Below are positions 1 to 7,305 of a stretch of DNA of 64,000 nucleotides, piece by piece. How positions within the stretch are numbered: position 1 is the stretch's first letter; each line of letters begins with the position of its first letter. This DNA comes from Lentisphaeria bacterium UBA4640 (GTDB taxonomy: Bacteria; Verrucomicrobiota; Lentisphaeria; Victivallales; UBA1829). The notes below the pieces were generated by a model that saw only the letters and a list, made by a program, of their open reading frames with translations, was not told the origin of the DNA and did no database searches. The DNA is taken from positions 1 through 64,000 of the forward strand of contig DHMO01000020.1 in assembly GCA_002405835.1 (NCBI GenBank). The letters are read 5' to 3'. Made by a program: the position numbers and the translations under genes.

Positions 1-34
1 GTCCGCGAACCATGAGGAGGTAAAATATCCTCCA

Positions 35-75
35 GCGCAGAAACGAAAGAAACGTTTCTGCGCCTTTATTTTTTC
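35..75 (+). terminator. Rho-independent terminator of an upstream gene
   Basis: An 11-bp perfect inverted repeat (35-45 with 53-63, arms GCGCAGAAACG and CGTTTCTGCGC) is followed directly by a T-rich tract. It should end a plus-strand gene lying left of the window. It also insulates the following sigma-54 promoter. Confidence 0.75.
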
Positions 76-175
76 TTCATTTTTGTCGTTCCGTTTCCGG
101 AACTTCTTACATTTTTGTAATCATTTTTCCCACCCCAAAACCTTTCTCAGGTTCATTTTCCCTTTTTGAAAAAGT

Positions 176-191
176 TGGCACGCGGATTGCT
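176..191 (+). promoter_or_regulatory. Sigma-54 (RpoN) promoter of glnB-amtB
   Basis: The sequence TGGCACG, four bases, then TTGCT matches the -24/-12 sigma-54 consensus. The invariant GG (177-178) and GC (189-190) are exactly ten bases apart. A start site near 202 would leave a leader of about 30 nt before the P-II start codon. Sigma-54 control of P-II/ammonium transporter operons in response to nitrogen limitation is well established in other bacteria. No NtrC-like upstream site was recognised by eye. Confidence 0.85.
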
Positions 192-232
192 ATTATCAGG
201 GCAACATCCGAAAAAAACTTATGGAGGTCGGA

Positions 233-574
233 ATGAAACTGATAACAGCTTACATCAAGCCGGAACGACTTACTGCCGTGAAGCAGGAGCTGTTCAAGAA
301 GGAAATTTTCAAGATGTCAATCACCAACGCCCTCGGCTGCGGACAACAGAAAGGCTACATGGAAGCCTACCGCGGCGTTGTGCAGGAAGTCAATCTCCAT
401 AAAAAAGTCCGTATGGAGATCGCGGTGAACGACGAATTCGTGGATCAGACCATCGACGCCATCATCGCGGGAGCCAGAACCGGAACCATCGGAGACGGCA
501 AGATTTTCGTCACAAACCTTGAAAAGTGTATCAGAATCCGCACCGGCGAAACCGGAAACGCGGCAATCGGATAA
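233..574 (+). CDS. glnB: Nitrogen regulatory protein P-II
   Basis: This 113-residue protein matches the full P-II length. It senses 2-oxoglutarate, ATP and ADP in the cytoplasm and binds targets such as the ammonium channel through its T-loop. It carries the conserved GQQKG stretch (Gln39), Lys58, and the C-terminal TGTIGDGKIF and IRIRTGE nucleotide-binding segments. The T-loop position equivalent to E. coli Tyr51, the uridylylation site, is Gln here, although Tyr46 is kept, so classic GlnD control is unlikely. The start at 233 is preferred to the in-frame ATG at 221, because the ribosome site GGAGG (223-227) lies five bases before 233. amtB follows after 16 bases, so it could equally be named glnK. 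Confidence 0.93.
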   Translation: MKLITAYIKPERLTAVKQELFKKEIFKMSITNALGCGQQKGYMEAYRGVVQEVNLHKKVRMEIAVNDEFVDQTIDAIIAGARTGTIGDGKIFVTNLEKCIRIRTGETGNAAIG

Positions 575-590
575 GAGAAAGGAACTTCAA

Positions 591-1928
591 ATGAAGAAAT
601 TTTTACTGACAGCTTTCCTTGCAGCGGCCGGACTCGCTCTGTTCGCGGATGAGGCAGCGGCTCAAACCGCCGTCGCAGCCGCAAAGGGGCCCACGGCGGC
701 GGAGGCGATGTTCACCGTCAACAACATCTGGATGCTCATCGGAACCTTCCTCGTGTTCACCATGCACCTCGGATTCGCCCTGCTTGAAACAGGTCTTACG
801 AGAGCGAAAAACTGCGTGAACATCCTCTGCAAGAACCTCGCAACACCCTGTATCGGAGTTCTCACCTTCCTGGTTATCGGCTTCGGCCTGATGTATCCGG
901 GCGACTCCTGGGTGCTCGGCAAGTTCCTCGGTTTCGCTGGCGCCGGACTCAACTGTCCTCCGGGAGCCGCGGGGCTGATCGACTACAACGGCGGCAACTA
1001 CACCTACTGGACCGACTTCATCTTCCAGGCGATGTTTGCGGCAACCGGCGTGACCATCGTTTCCGGTGCGGTCGCGGGACGCATCAAGCTCAGTGCCTAT
1101 CTGCTCTTCGCAGTCTTCTACGCGGCGTTCGTCTACCCGATCGTCGGTTCGTGGGGATGGGGCGGCGGCTGGCTTGCAGACCTCAACTTCCATGACCTTG
1201 CCGGTTCGACTTTCGTTCACTCGGTCGGCGGCTGGGCGGCTCTTGCAGGCGTGATCATCATCGGTCCCCGTATCAACAAGTTCGTCGGCGGCGTTTCGAT
1301 GCCGATCAAGGCGCACAACATGCCTCTCGCAACCATCGGCGTGTTCCTGCTCTGGCTCGGATGGTTCGGATTCAACGGAGCTTCGGCTTTCAGCGCGGAT
1401 CCCTACCTTGTCTCCTACATCTTCGTCACGACCACGCTCGCAGCCTGCGCCGGATGCATGACGGCAATGCTCACCTCCTGGGCCTGCCAGAAGAAGCCTG
1501 ACCTCTCGATGATGCTCAACGGCGTTCTCGCAGGACTCGTCGCCATCACGGCAAGTGCGGACTGCGTCAGCATCACAAGCTCGATCGTGATCGGTGCAAT
1601 CGGCGGTATCATCGTGGTGCTTGCGGTTTACATGTTCGACCGTCTGTTCCTTGACGACCCTGTCGGTGCTCTGGCAGTTCACCTGGTCAACGGCGTCTGG
1701 GGAACGCTCGCAGTCGGCATCTTCAGCCCGGACTACAAGTTCCTTCCGCAGCTCATCGGAGTGATCGCCGTCGGTGCGGCATGCTTCATCAGCGCGTCGA
1801 TCATCTTCCTCCTGCTGAAGAAGTTCTGGGGACTCCGCTGCTCGGATGACGAACAGATCCGCGGCCTTGACCTCAGCGAACACGGAATGGAAGCCTACGG
1901 CGGATTCCAGATCTTCCAGAACGAATAA
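591..1928 (+). CDS. amtB: Ammonium transporter (Amt family)
   Basis: This 445-residue inner-membrane channel conducts ammonium/ammonia. It begins with a cleavable signal-like segment (about residues 1-24, ending in an Ala-rich stretch), as in E. coli AmtB. The pore signatures are present: Asp202 in the HDLAGST segment, the twin-histidine pair His210 and His364, and the Trp/Phe-rich periplasmic vestibule. An upstream in-frame ATG exists at 519, but the start at 591 has a ribosome site (GAAAGGA), a signal peptide and no overlap with glnB. It is co-transcribed with glnB from the sigma-54 promoter. The pairing implies that P-II gates the channel directly. Confidence 0.95.
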   Translation: MKKFLLTAFLAAAGLALFADEAAAQTAVAAAKGPTAAEAMFTVNNIWMLIGTFLVFTMHLGFALLETGLTRAKNCVNILCKNLATPCIGVLTFLVIGFGLMYPGDSWVLGKFLGFAGAGLNCPPGAAGLIDYNGGNYTYWTDFIFQAMFAATGVTIVSGAVAGRIKLSAYLLFAVFYAAFVYPIVGSWGWGGGWLADLNFHDLAGSTFVHSVGGWAALAGVIIIGPRINKFVGGVSMPIKAHNMPLATIGVFLLWLGWFGFNGASAFSADPYLVSYIFVTTTLAACAGCMTAMLTSWACQKKPDLSMMLNGVLAGLVAITASADCVSITSSIVIGAIGGIIVVLAVYMFDRLFLDDPVGALAVHLVNGVWGTLAVGIFSPDYKFLPQLIGVIAVGAACFISASIIFLLLKKFWGLRCSDDEQIRGLDLSEHGMEAYGGFQIFQNE

Positions 1929-1957
1929 GCCGTAAAACAAATCAGAAACCTCTCTGT

Positions 1958-1998
1958 CCTCCCCGTCCGGACTCCGGTCCGAACGGGGAGGTTTTTTA
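1958..1998 (+). terminator. Terminator of glnB-amtB
   Basis: A long hairpin (CCTCCCCGT...ACGGGGAGG, extended by CCGGA/TCCG) ends in TTTTTT, 30 bases after the amtB stop. It is a strong intrinsic terminator that closes the operon. Confidence 0.9.
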
Positions 1999-2460
1999 GT
2001 TCATCAACGCCATTTGCCATAAATGGGATAAAACAGCAGAAAAATCCGCAATGAAGAGGAAAAAGACCAGCATTGCAAGAAAAGCAGGCGGTCTTCTTTC
2101 AAGAAACAGAACTCAGTGCAATTATCCGGGGACCTCCCCTGCCCAAGCATGAAACACCGGCTTTGTGAATGTCGCCAGAACAAGAGACAAGCAACCTTTT
2201 ATTAAACGAATAAGATGTAAGCGGTCTTCTGAAACATTTCCAGCATTTTTTACCTGACCTATGACAAATATCGTCAACAATCTGTTTTTTCATACCTGTG
2301 CCGCAGTCAGCCGACCGGCAAGTGGAGCAAAGCACCTCGCAAACATTGCATTACAGTTCCGAGTGCTGCGGCTGACGCCGTTCGAAAAATTGGAAAAAGA
2401 CTTGGTTTCAGTCAGCTGACATTGTCTGATTTTCCCAAGAGGATTACGGCAAACGGTCTC
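1999..2460. other. Intergenic region without recognisable gene
   Basis: About 460 bases lie between the amtB terminator and the convergent amidase gene. Only a short Cys/Ser-rich minus-strand frame (2099-2335) is open, with no ribosome site or family resemblance. No terminator for the amidase operon was recognised here. The DNA is more A+T-rich than its neighbours and may be a decayed gene. Confidence 0.5.
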
Positions 2461-3753
2461 TCATTTGCCGCTGTGCTTCGCGCGCGTCCCGGGATCGGGG
2501 GCGGCTTTCGGAATCATCTTCATCGACGGCTTTTCATGCTTCGGAACAGGTTTCAGCAATGTTCCGTCATCCTTCGGCGCGGGCTTCAGAAGAGGCGGAA
2601 CCGGTTGAAGAAGCGTTCCGTCATCCTTCGGCGCGGGTTTCAGAAGCGGAGCATCCGGCTTGCGGTCAGTTTTAGGTCCGGCTTCAGGTTCTGCCTTTGC
2701 TCCTTTGGAAGCCGGGGGCAACTGCGCTTTCGGAGCGGGTTTCTTCGGGGCGGACTTGCGCGGTTTCGGCTTTTTCTCCGCAGGTGCAGTCGCGGAAACA
2801 TAGCGCATGACGCCTTCGACAATCGCATTCACGGTGTCCCTCTGTCTGCGCCATGTCTGAAGCTGAGAGCCTTCACGGGCATTCGAGAGATAACCTGTCT
2901 CGATCAGCACCCCGGGGCACGAGACATTTTTAATGACATAAAAACGCGCGTGGCGGACGCCGCGGTCATTCGCCTTCGTCTTCCACACGAGTTGACGCTG
3001 GATTTCATATGCGAGACGGTAGTTGTGACGGTCAAACGAATTCCCCGGATTGCGCGTGAAGTTCGCACGGGAATCGCCCGACGACGGAGCCCCGGCTGGC
3101 GTCAGCGCATAGGTTTCGATACCGTTGATCGACTTCTGGACAGAGGCATTGCAATGCACGGATATGAACAGATCCGCCTTCGTTTTCTCCCGCATGTTGA
3201 CACGGTCTTCCAAACTCGGATAGCGGTCGTTTGAGCGCGTCATAATGACATTGAACCCTTTCGCGCGGAGAGCGTCGCGGAGACGCAGCGACATGGCAAG
3301 CGTCAGATGTTTCTCCCACACACGGTTCGCGCCGGGCGCGCCGTTGTCCTTGCCGCCGTGTCCGGGATCAATCATGATCGTGCGGACTTTGCGTTTCGAG
3401 AGTGTGGCATTGCGCATCACAGGCTCAATGACTTTGGAAAAATCGAGTTCGGAAATGTAAGGGCGCCCCCCCAGTATCGCAGGAGCATACAGATAGGTAA
3501 CGGCGATCCCGTTCAAAGACCCGTAGCGTTTGTTGAGCGTCATCACAATTTTTGCATTGCGGAGCACAAGCGTGATGCGTCCGTTCCGCTCCATCTTCAT
3601 GCTCATGCCGTAAAACCGCGCAATGTCATGCAGAGAAACATAGCGGCGTCCGGCGAACCACTGTATGCGGAGTGTTTTCGGCGTGCTCTGCGCGGGAAGT
3701 GTGAACGGAACCGCAATGAAAAGAAGAAATATCAAAAACAGAATCCGGTACAT
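2461..3753 (-). CDS. N-acetylmuramoyl-L-alanine amidase (Amidase_3)
   Basis: This secreted 430-residue zinc amidase should cleave the amide bond between MurNAc and the peptide stem during cell separation. Residues 1-22 form a signal peptide. Residues about 25-110 resemble the copper-amine-oxidase-N-like/AMIN region found before such domains. The catalytic domain follows: IDPGHGG (zinc His132), Glu in VWEKH, His in SVHCNA, and the catalytic Glu in LIETGYLSN. The C-terminal 110 residues are a Pro/Lys/Ala-rich low-complexity tail with two copies of a PLLKPAPKDDGTLL repeat, probably a cell-wall spacer. The start codon overlaps the thiD stop by one base (TGATG), so it is the last gene of the nagA-like/methyltransferase/thiD operon. 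An AmiC-like name is possible, but the symbol is not certain. Confidence 0.9.
   Translation of the reverse strand: MYRILFLIFLLFIAVPFTLPAQSTPKTLRIQWFAGRRYVSLHDIARFYGMSMKMERNGRITLVLRNAKIVMTLNKRYGSLNGIAVTYLYAPAILGGRPYISELDFSKVIEPVMRNATLSKRKVRTIMIDPGHGGKDNGAPGANRVWEKHLTLAMSLRLRDALRAKGFNVIMTRSNDRYPSLEDRVNMREKTKADLFISVHCNASVQKSINGIETYALTPAGAPSSGDSRANFTRNPGNSFDRHNYRLAYEIQRQLVWKTKANDRGVRHARFYVIKNVSCPGVLIETGYLSNAREGSQLQTWRRQRDTVNAIVEGVMRYVSATAPAEKKPKPRKSAPKKPAPKAQLPPASKGAKAEPEAGPKTDRKPDAPLLKPAPKDDGTLLQPVPPLLKPAPKDDGTLLKPVPKHEKPSMKMIPKAAPDPGTRAKHSGK
2561..2646. repeat. In-gene tandem repeat in amidase tail
   Basis: A 32-base core (2561-2592) recurs at 2615-2646 with one mismatch, giving a 54-base period. 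It encodes the duplicated Lys/Pro-rich PLLKPAPKDDGTLL tail segment of the amidase. The copy number could vary by slippage or recombination. Confidence 0.75.
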
Positions 3754-4574
3754 CAGTCGGCAAATCCTTTCCGGAGGTTCGGGGGAAACATGGAATGCAG
3801 ATTCTTTCCCGTGCGGACATGTCCGAGCAGAGACTCATAGACGAAGCGTTTTGCATTCCGCGCCGCGTCCGGCAGAGCCAGACCTTTCGCAACTCCGGCG
3901 GCAAGCGCGGAACTGAAAGTGCAGCCCGTTCCGTGGGTCGTCAGCTCCGGAAGACTCAGACGCGGCGAGCGCAGAATCAGCGTTTCATCGCCGAACAGAC
4001 AGACGTCCGCCGACTCCTCCCTGCTCTCGCTGTGTCCGCCTTTGATGACGGAGCCGCAGCCGAATTTTTCACGGCAGAGCTTTGCCGCAGACTCCATATC
4101 GCCGAGCGTGCGGATGGTCATTCCGGTCAGCAGTTCCGCCTCCATGCGGTTCGGCGTGATAACGGCCGCGCGGGGCAGGATGCGCGTCATCAGAGACTCT
4201 ATGGCATCCTCCTGCAGCAGACGTGAACCGCTGGTGGAGATCATAACGGGATCCACAATCAGCGGGATATTGAGTCCGTCGAGAGACTCCGCGACTGTTT
4301 CGATCAGTTCTTTGGAAAAGAGCATTCCGGTTTTGACAGCGCGGACTTCGAAAGCGGAAAGAACCGCCCGGATCTGTCCTCGCAGATTCTCCGGCGTCGC
4401 CGCCTGAATTCCGGTTACGCCGAACGGATTCTGCTCCGTCAGAGCCGTAATTGCGGAACATCCGAAGACGCCCATTGCGGCGAAAGTCCGCAAATCCGCC
4501 TGAATGCCCGCACCGCCGCCGCTGTCGCTGCCCGCAATGGTCAGCGCAACAGGGAAAAATCCGTTCAAATTCAC
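3753..4574 (-). CDS. thiD: Hydroxymethylpyrimidine (phosphate) kinase
   Basis: This 273-residue cytoplasmic ribokinase-fold enzyme phosphorylates HMP and HMP-phosphate in thiamine biosynthesis. It shows the N-terminal signature AGSDSGGGAGIQADLRTF, the VDPVM segment, TPN, the anion-hole motif GTGCTFSSALAA and the family length. The start is taken as GTG at 4574, because GAGGAGG lies five bases upstream. Longer in-frame starts would run into the methyltransferase gene. No other thi genes are visible nearby. Its place between a methyltransferase and a cell-wall amidase looks like operon packing rather than a pathway. A pyridoxal-kinase role (PdxK-like ThiD) cannot be excluded. Confidence 0.9.
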   Translation of the reverse strand: MNLNGFFPVALTIAGSDSGGGAGIQADLRTFAAMGVFGCSAITALTEQNPFGVTGIQAATPENLRGQIRAVLSAFEVRAVKTGMLFSKELIETVAESLDGLNIPLIVDPVMISTSGSRLLQEDAIESLMTRILPRAAVITPNRMEAELLTGMTIRTLGDMESAAKLCREKFGCGSVIKGGHSESREESADVCLFGDETLILRSPRLSLPELTTHGTGCTFSSALAAGVAKGLALPDAARNAKRFVYESLLGHVRTGKNLHSMFPPNLRKGFAD

Positions 4575-4588
4575 AACAGCCTCCTCAA

Positions 4589-5446
4589 TTATTCCGCAAA
4601 GAACCGCGCGAACATTCCGGCGGGCAGATGCTTGGACCCGTCCGCTTCCGGAATCAGCATTTCGCCGCATTCAATCCGGTTTGCACTCTCCGGAAACACC
4701 GCAGCGAGGCAGCGTCCGAGCGAAACCGGCGAGAATCCCTGCGAATGACAGCTCAGGATGATGAAGTGCGGTTCCTTCAGATTCAAAATGGAGCGGCAGT
4801 CAAGAAGCAGTTTCTCAAGACCGTCTTCAATCTTCCAGACCTGTCCCTGCGCGCCGCGTCCGAAACTCGGCGGGTCGAGCGCGATACCGTGGTAATGATT
4901 GCCGCGCCGGGCTTCCCTCGCAGCGAACTTGAGCGCGTCATCGCAAATCCAGCGGACGCGGTCCTTGGTTTTCGGATTGAGCGACTGGTTTTTTTTCGCC
5001 CACTCAATAATTCCTTTGGAAGCATCCAGATGGCACGCCTCCGCGCCGGCCTCCGCCATGGCGAGCGTGGCACCGCCGGAATAAGCGAACATGTTCAGCG
5101 TGCGCGCCCGTCCGGGGATTCGGGAAATGCAGCTGCGCATCCAGTCCCAGTTCGGTGCCTGCTCCGCGAAGAAGCCGAGATGCCCGAAGTTCGTCGGACG
5201 CGACAGCAGAGTGAGTCCGCCCCATGACATCAGCCATTCTTCCGCATGTTTTCGTTTCCAGTTCCAGACGCCGCCTCCGGAGGATTCGCGGTGAAACTCA
5301 GCGTCGGCGGCATTCCATTCGGCCTGCGGAAGCGCGGGCTTCCAGAAAGCGTTGAGCGCGGGACGGATGATTCGATACGGTCCGGCCTGCTCCAGCTTGC
5401 GGCAGTTTCCGGAATCGAGAAGACGGTACGGGAGGATTTTTTCCAT
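4589..5446 (-). CDS. Class I SAM-dependent methyltransferase (RlmI/RlmK-like)
   Basis: This 285-residue protein has a Rossmann methyltransferase domain in its central and C-terminal part. Motif I is LNMFAYSGGATL (about residues 116-127), an acidic residue (HLDAS) binds the SAM ribose, and the catalytic-type motif IV is LDPPSFGRG. This combination, with FGHLGFFAEQ before motif I, is typical of 23S rRNA m5C/m7G enzymes related to RlmI and RlmK. It lacks an N-terminal PUA domain, so it is a short version. The gene starts one base inside the nagA stop (TAATG) and is therefore translationally coupled. The substrate is inferred only at family level (RNA cytosine or guanine). Confidence 0.8.
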   Translation of the reverse strand: MEKILPYRLLDSGNCRKLEQAGPYRIIRPALNAFWKPALPQAEWNAADAEFHRESSGGGVWNWKRKHAEEWLMSWGGLTLLSRPTNFGHLGFFAEQAPNWDWMRSCISRIPGRARTLNMFAYSGGATLAMAEAGAEACHLDASKGIIEWAKKNQSLNPKTKDRVRWICDDALKFAAREARRGNHYHGIALDPPSFGRGAQGQVWKIEDGLEKLLLDCRSILNLKEPHFIILSCHSQGFSPVSLGRCLAAVFPESANRIECGEMLIPEADGSKHLPAGMFARFFAE

Positions 5447-6609
5447 TATTCTTCAGCCCTGTAAACGATCTGGCCGCGCATCACGGTCATTCGCACTTTG
5501 TTGGTTTTGACGTCGAGGAATGTGATATCGGCTTTTTTGCCGGGTTTGAGCTCGCCGCGGGTGATAAGTCCGAGGTCGTGCGCGGGATTGCTTGTGAAAC
5601 AGGCCGCCGTTGCGGTATCGGGCATGCCGGAGAAACGGGTGAAATGCAGCCATCCGGTCTCAAGCGTTGTTGCGGAACCGACAATACGTCCGTCATTGTT
5701 GACGACGGCGCCGTTGCGCTCCCGTGCGCCCGTCGTCTCCGCGGATGCGTGAACGCCGTTGCTGACGCCGATCAGCTTGTCCGTCGGCTTTGTGCGGCTG
5801 GCGAGATCGATCATGCGCGGATGCAGATGACAGCCGTCCGCGATGATTTCAACGGAAACACGGTTGTCGGTCAGAGCGATGAGCGTGATATCCGGCTCCC
5901 GGTGATGCAGCGGAGGCATTCCGTTGAACAGATGCGTACAGCGGCACGCGCCGGCGTCGATGGCACGGAGAACCGCCTCTTCGCCTGCGGCGGAGTGTCC
6001 CATGGAAGGGATCACGCCGTTTTCAAGCATAAGCTGAATGAGTTTGTCCGCATGTTCTATTTCGGGGGCGAAGGTCATGAGTTTGATGCGTCCGCGGCCT
6101 GCTGCGATGAGCTCCGCAGCGAAAACAGGATCGAAGGGGCAGATGCAGTCGCGGAGCTGAGTTCCGGCTTTTTCCGGATTGATGAAAGGACCTTCGATAT
6201 GAATTCCCGCCGGATCGGCGCCGTCATGTTCCTGTTCGATCATATCGGCGAGAATATCGACGGTTTTGAGCATATCCGCTTTGGGAGCGGTGGTCATGGT
6301 CGGGAAAAAGGTTGTAACGCCATGTGAAGCGAGAGCAAGCGACATCCGGTTCATCAGGGAGTTGTCGTTGACGAGCGCGCGGGAAGCGTCGAATCCGCCG
6401 GCGCCGTGCACATGGCTGTCGATGAATCCGGGGACGGCATAGGTATCTTCCATTTCGATGACTTCGAGTCCGGGTTCCCGGACGAACGCCGACGCTCCGC
6501 CGGTAGCGATGATTTTATCCCGGTCGCAAAGGATTGCGCCGGAAGGGATATTTTCATGCGGAGTCAGACAATGATCCGTAAGGAATAGTTTTCTGTTTTT
6601 CGACGGCAT
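5446..6609 (-). CDS. nagA: N-acetylglucosamine-6-phosphate deacetylase-like protein
   Basis: This 387-residue amidohydrolase-fold protein resembles NagA, which deacetylates GlcNAc-6-phosphate during amino-sugar or peptidoglycan recycling. Visible motifs are HVHGAGGFD (66-74), HIEGPFINPEKAG (Glu139 metal ligand), GHS (His205), THLFNGMPPLHHREP (His226) and DGCHLHP. The invariant catalytic Asp of the (V/T)(T/S)DA/G motif is Asn284 here (VSNG), so activity or specificity may differ. The start at 6609 is chosen over an upstream in-frame ATG (6654), because 6609 has a purine-rich ribosome site and keeps the gene clear of its promoter. It is the first gene of a four-gene minus-strand operon. No nagB is visible. 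Confidence 0.85.
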   Translation of the reverse strand: MPSKNRKLFLTDHCLTPHENIPSGAILCDRDKIIATGGASAFVREPGLEVIEMEDTYAVPGFIDSHVHGAGGFDASRALVNDNSLMNRMSLALASHGVTTFFPTMTTAPKADMLKTVDILADMIEQEHDGADPAGIHIEGPFINPEKAGTQLRDCICPFDPVFAAELIAAGRGRIKLMTFAPEIEHADKLIQLMLENGVIPSMGHSAAGEEAVLRAIDAGACRCTHLFNGMPPLHHREPDITLIALTDNRVSVEIIADGCHLHPRMIDLASRTKPTDKLIGVSNGVHASAETTGARERNGAVVNNDGRIVGSATTLETGWLHFTRFSGMPDTATAACFTSNPAHDLGLITRGELKPGKKADITFLDVKTNKVRMTVMRGQIVYRAEE

Positions 6610-6641
6610 AATAGCTTCTCTCTTCTGTTTCTTATACTCGT

Positions 6642-6670
6642 AATATAAAAGCATGGTATTTCAAATTCAA
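6642..6670 (-). promoter_or_regulatory. Sigma-70-type promoter for the nagA-like operon
   Basis: On the minus strand, TTGAAT and TATATT are separated by 17 bases, about 33 bases before the start codon. This is the only good candidate in the gap. Confidence 0.6.
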
Positions 6671-6779
6671 ATGGAATGCGAAAAAAAATTCCGGGAAAAA
6701 TCCGCACTCTTCCGTAAATCAAACGGCAGACGCAATCCGCAAAAAAGAAATGCAGAGGTAATATTTTTCAAGCAAAAGG

Positions 6780-7052
6780 CTTGTAATTTTCATTATCTGC
6801 TGTATTTTATATATGACTTGCAAATATTTGCGGGTTATGCTGATTTGAAAGAATGATTGGAACCTGTCCGATAAAACTTGCGACCTTTTACCATCTGCTC
6901 AGGACCAAAAAAAATTTAACAATGCAACAGGAACCCGGAATCTGTTTTCAGAAATTCTGCACTATTTGCATTCTGTTTTTTTGTATCCTTGGTATTGCAA
7001 AGTTTTATCAATCAGAGACTTATAAAAAAATTTTAAAGTTGCTGTAAGAAAC
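6780..7052 (+). other. Shared upstream element, copy A
   Basis: This non-coding stretch of about 270 bases resembles 61690-61940 in the same orientation. The blocks appear in the same order in both copies: a TTGTAA/TATTTT promoter-like start, a near-identical 22-base block (6858-6879, 20 of 22 positions equal), TTTAYCATCTGC, TTGCATTCTGTT (6966-6977), TGTATCC, and CTGTAAGAAAC (7042-7052). Counting the 22-base block plus the next 25 bases, 36 of 47 positions agree without gaps. Each copy precedes an accessory operon. A short frame inside (6853-7047) is not preserved as an ORF in the other copy, so the conservation looks non-coding. The remaining gap, 7053-7305, holds nothing recognisable except another TGTAAGAAACAG at about 7185. 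Confidence 0.7.
6781..6808 (+). promoter_or_regulatory. Promoter-like hexamers at the head of element A
   Basis: TTGTAA and TATTTT with a 16-base spacer. The same arrangement (TTGTAT-16-TATTTT) begins copy B at 61690, which supports function. It would give a leader of about 490 nt before the GTPase gene. Confidence 0.5.
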
Positions 7053-7305
7053 GTGTTCCATCCGAAAGTCAGTAAAGGAAACGAAGGGTTCAACGAAAAC
7101 TGAAAAATTTTCCTGGAACAAAAAACAAAAGCTGTAAGAGGGCATATATTAATGAAGGGGCACGATTTCATAAATTCCAAATGATGTAAGAAACAGAGAA
7201 CGGAATGACTGTAATACACATGAAGGTCAAAACAAAAACAGAAACGAAAGCCCCGGAAAACAGGACATTTCGGGAATAAAACTTTCAAGAAAGCAAAGGT
7301 TGAGT

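Noticed and set aside
603..1940. A 445-codon open frame on the minus strand
   Set aside because: It lies wholly opposite amtB, whose motifs are unmistakable. Its protein is low-complexity (Asp/Glu/Arg/His-rich), an artefact of GC-biased codons.
2099..2335. A 78-codon minus-strand frame in the amtB-amidase gap
   Set aside because: No ribosome site, no family match, and odd composition; treated as non-coding.
2542..2650. Possible CRISPR-like or regulatory repeat
   Set aside because: There are only two copies with a 54-base period, and they encode the Lys/Pro-rich amidase tail in frame; it is a coding repeat.
6853..7047. A 64-residue peptide encoded within element A
   Set aside because: In copy B the same frame has no start codon, and the differences do not favour third codon positions. 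Non-coding conservation explains it better, though a small ORF is not excluded.
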